A stretch of DNA of 14,112 bases. It comes from an uncultured Chromatiaceae bacterium (GTDB lineage: Bacteria > Pseudomonadota > Gammaproteobacteria > Enterobacterales > Alteromonadaceae). The position numbers and the translations under genes are program-made. The DNA is taken from NCBI GenBank assembly GCA_946482325.1, contig CAMLRA010000103.1, forward strand, positions 1 through 14,112. The letters run 5' to 3'. This document shows positions 13,343 to 14,112 of the stretch, one piece after another (position 1 is the first letter of the stretch; the number at the start of each line of letters is the position of its first letter). The notes beneath the pieces were generated by a model. The model was given only the letters and a program-made list of their open reading frames with translations, did not search any database and was not told the DNA's origin.

Positions 13343-14112
13343 CAGGGTTTATCCGTAGCAGTAGTCAGCACAGCCGGTTCCAGCCGGCTGTGCAAACCAA
13401 GCATAGTGCCAACAAAACCTTTAGCGACCTGAGTGCTAAGGATTTTGCCGTCAAACACCGTACCTTGTGGGCCTGTTACCGGCTGCCATTTAGCATGATC
13501 TCCGCCGACACCGCCAAGCGCATAGAAGAACCGCACTTCGCCTTTATCACCGCTGATTTTCAGCTGGATTTGCTGGTGCGCACCTTTCACCACCAGGCTC
13601 AACAGTTGCTGTGGCGCAGCACCTGCGGCCTGTTCGAGGAAAATCTCAGCACCATCAGCATTGCGGCGCACACCGAGATAATAGTGATATTGCTCATTCT
13701 GAAAGGCGACTAAACCGGCCGAACTACCGACTGCAGGCAGCTGCAGCGCAGTGCTGGCGTCATAATGCAGATGTTGCTGGCGCCTGGCGACAAAAGCCGG
13801 TTGCTCCAGCGTGGCCAGCGAAGCAGCCGGGTTTAACTGTAACTGCTGACCGTCCAGCTGTATTTTGGCTTTGCTGTGTTCACGTAGCTGGTACCACTGC
13901 TTGGACAAGGTCAACGTGGTGAAATCATCGCGCCAGCTGAAATTGCCGGTCAGTGGGTCGGCAACTTTCGGCATTTTTCCGACGAGGCTCGTTGGCAGCG
14001 CCGGTCGCATTGGCAGCACTTCGCCTTGCGGCAGAATCATCGGCCAGCCATCCTGCCAGCTCACCGGCAATAAAAAGGTCTCGCGACCAGCATTAAAATA
14101 CTGCTCGTCATA
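13342..14112 (-). CDS. GH43-family glycosidase, C-terminal part (cut by window edge)
   Basis: The last 256 residues of a longer protein; the frame is open to the right edge, so the TTG at 14070 is not a start. The first visible residues contain GRETFLLPVSWQDGWPM, which resembles the end of the five-bladed beta-propeller of GH43 beta-xylosidases/arabinofuranosidases. About residues 60-245 of the visible part form a concanavalin-like beta-sandwich typical of these enzymes, with ARRQQHLHYDAST, NEQYHYYLGVRR, VRFFYALGG and GTMLGLHSR. The active-site acids and any signal peptide lie outside the window. It is the most upstream gene seen of the xylan operon, with one-base overlap to GH115. It would release xylose or arabinose from branched xylo-oligosaccharides; the exact specificity cannot be read from this end. 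Confidence 0.87.
   Translation of the reverse strand, partial: YDEQYFNAGRETFLLPVSWQDGWPMILPQGEVLPMRPALPTSLVGKMPKVADPLTGNFSWRDDFTTLTLSKQWYQLREHSKAKIQLDGQQLQLNPAASLATLEQPAFVARRQQHLHYDASTALQLPAVGSSAGLVAFQNEQYHYYLGVRRNADGAEIFLEQAAGAAPQQLLSLVVKGAHQQIQLKISGDKGEVRFFYALGGVGGDHAKWQPVTGPQGTVFDGKILSTQVAKGFVGTMLGLHSRLEPAVLTTATDKP

Noticed and set aside
13033..13713. 226-codon plus-strand open frame opposite GH115 and GH43
   Set aside because: It lies entirely antisense to two clear glycosidase genes and its translation shows no family features.
1..14112. High density of CCGGC/GCCGGC words as a possible special motif
   Set aside because: Most lie inside genes and are explained by preferred Ala, Gly and Pro codons; no phased or clustered pattern was seen.

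Overview
The window looks like a chromosomal segment of a free-living, polysaccharide-degrading gammaproteobacterium. The clues are GC content a little above 50 %, an N-terminal methyl-accepting chemotaxis protein, a TonB-dependent receptor and a xylan-degradation operon. The gene styles remind me of Rheinheimera/Alishewanella-type organisms, but that is an impression and not a demonstrated placement. I see no phage, insertion sequence, CRISPR array, tRNA or rRNA.

Layout from left to right. (1) 1-836, minus: first 278 codons of a methyl-accepting chemotaxis protein that leaves the window on the left, with a promoter candidate in the 311-bp divergent gap. (2) 1148-1597, plus: an OsmC-family thiol protein, convergent with (3) 1652-2050, minus: a single-domain rhodanese. 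(4) 2278-3390, plus: a membrane-bound diguanylate cyclase with an SGDEF active site and an RxxD inhibitory site. Its 3' end overlaps by 46 bp the 3' end of (5) 3345-3920, minus: an unrecognised membrane protein. (6) A clear intrinsic terminator at 3943-3967 ends (7) 3979-6429, minus: a TonB-dependent outer-membrane receptor with a long methionine-rich loop. Upstream on the same strand is (8) 6530-7762, minus: a di-iron fatty acid hydroxylase-superfamily protein resembling alkylglycerol monooxygenase. (9) 7763-8069 is intergenic. (10) 8070-8477 and (11) 8502-8966, both minus, form a MarR regulator + DUF1398 operon. Its promoter has a textbook -35 box and is overlapped by an array of GGAAAC half-sites, so autoregulation is very likely. 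(12) 9096-14112, minus: a tightly coupled three-gene glucuronoxylan operon, GH43 (partial, upstream) - GH115 - GH10, in which each stop codon overlaps the next start codon.

The most coherent functional unit is the GH43/GH115/GH10 operon. GH10 cuts the xylan backbone, GH115 removes (4-O-methyl)glucuronic acid side chains, and GH43 releases xylose and/or arabinose. The second notable unit is the pairing of an ether-lipid-monooxygenase-like membrane enzyme with an outer-membrane receptor of unknown ligand. The third is the self-contained MarR/DUF1398 pair with its visible operator. Most other genes are ordinary housekeeping or stress genes (chemotaxis, c-di-GMP, sulfur/thiol chemistry). I found no obviously new multi-gene system. 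The least explained items are the AGMO-like/receptor pair, the MarR/DUF1398 pair and the orphan membrane protein.
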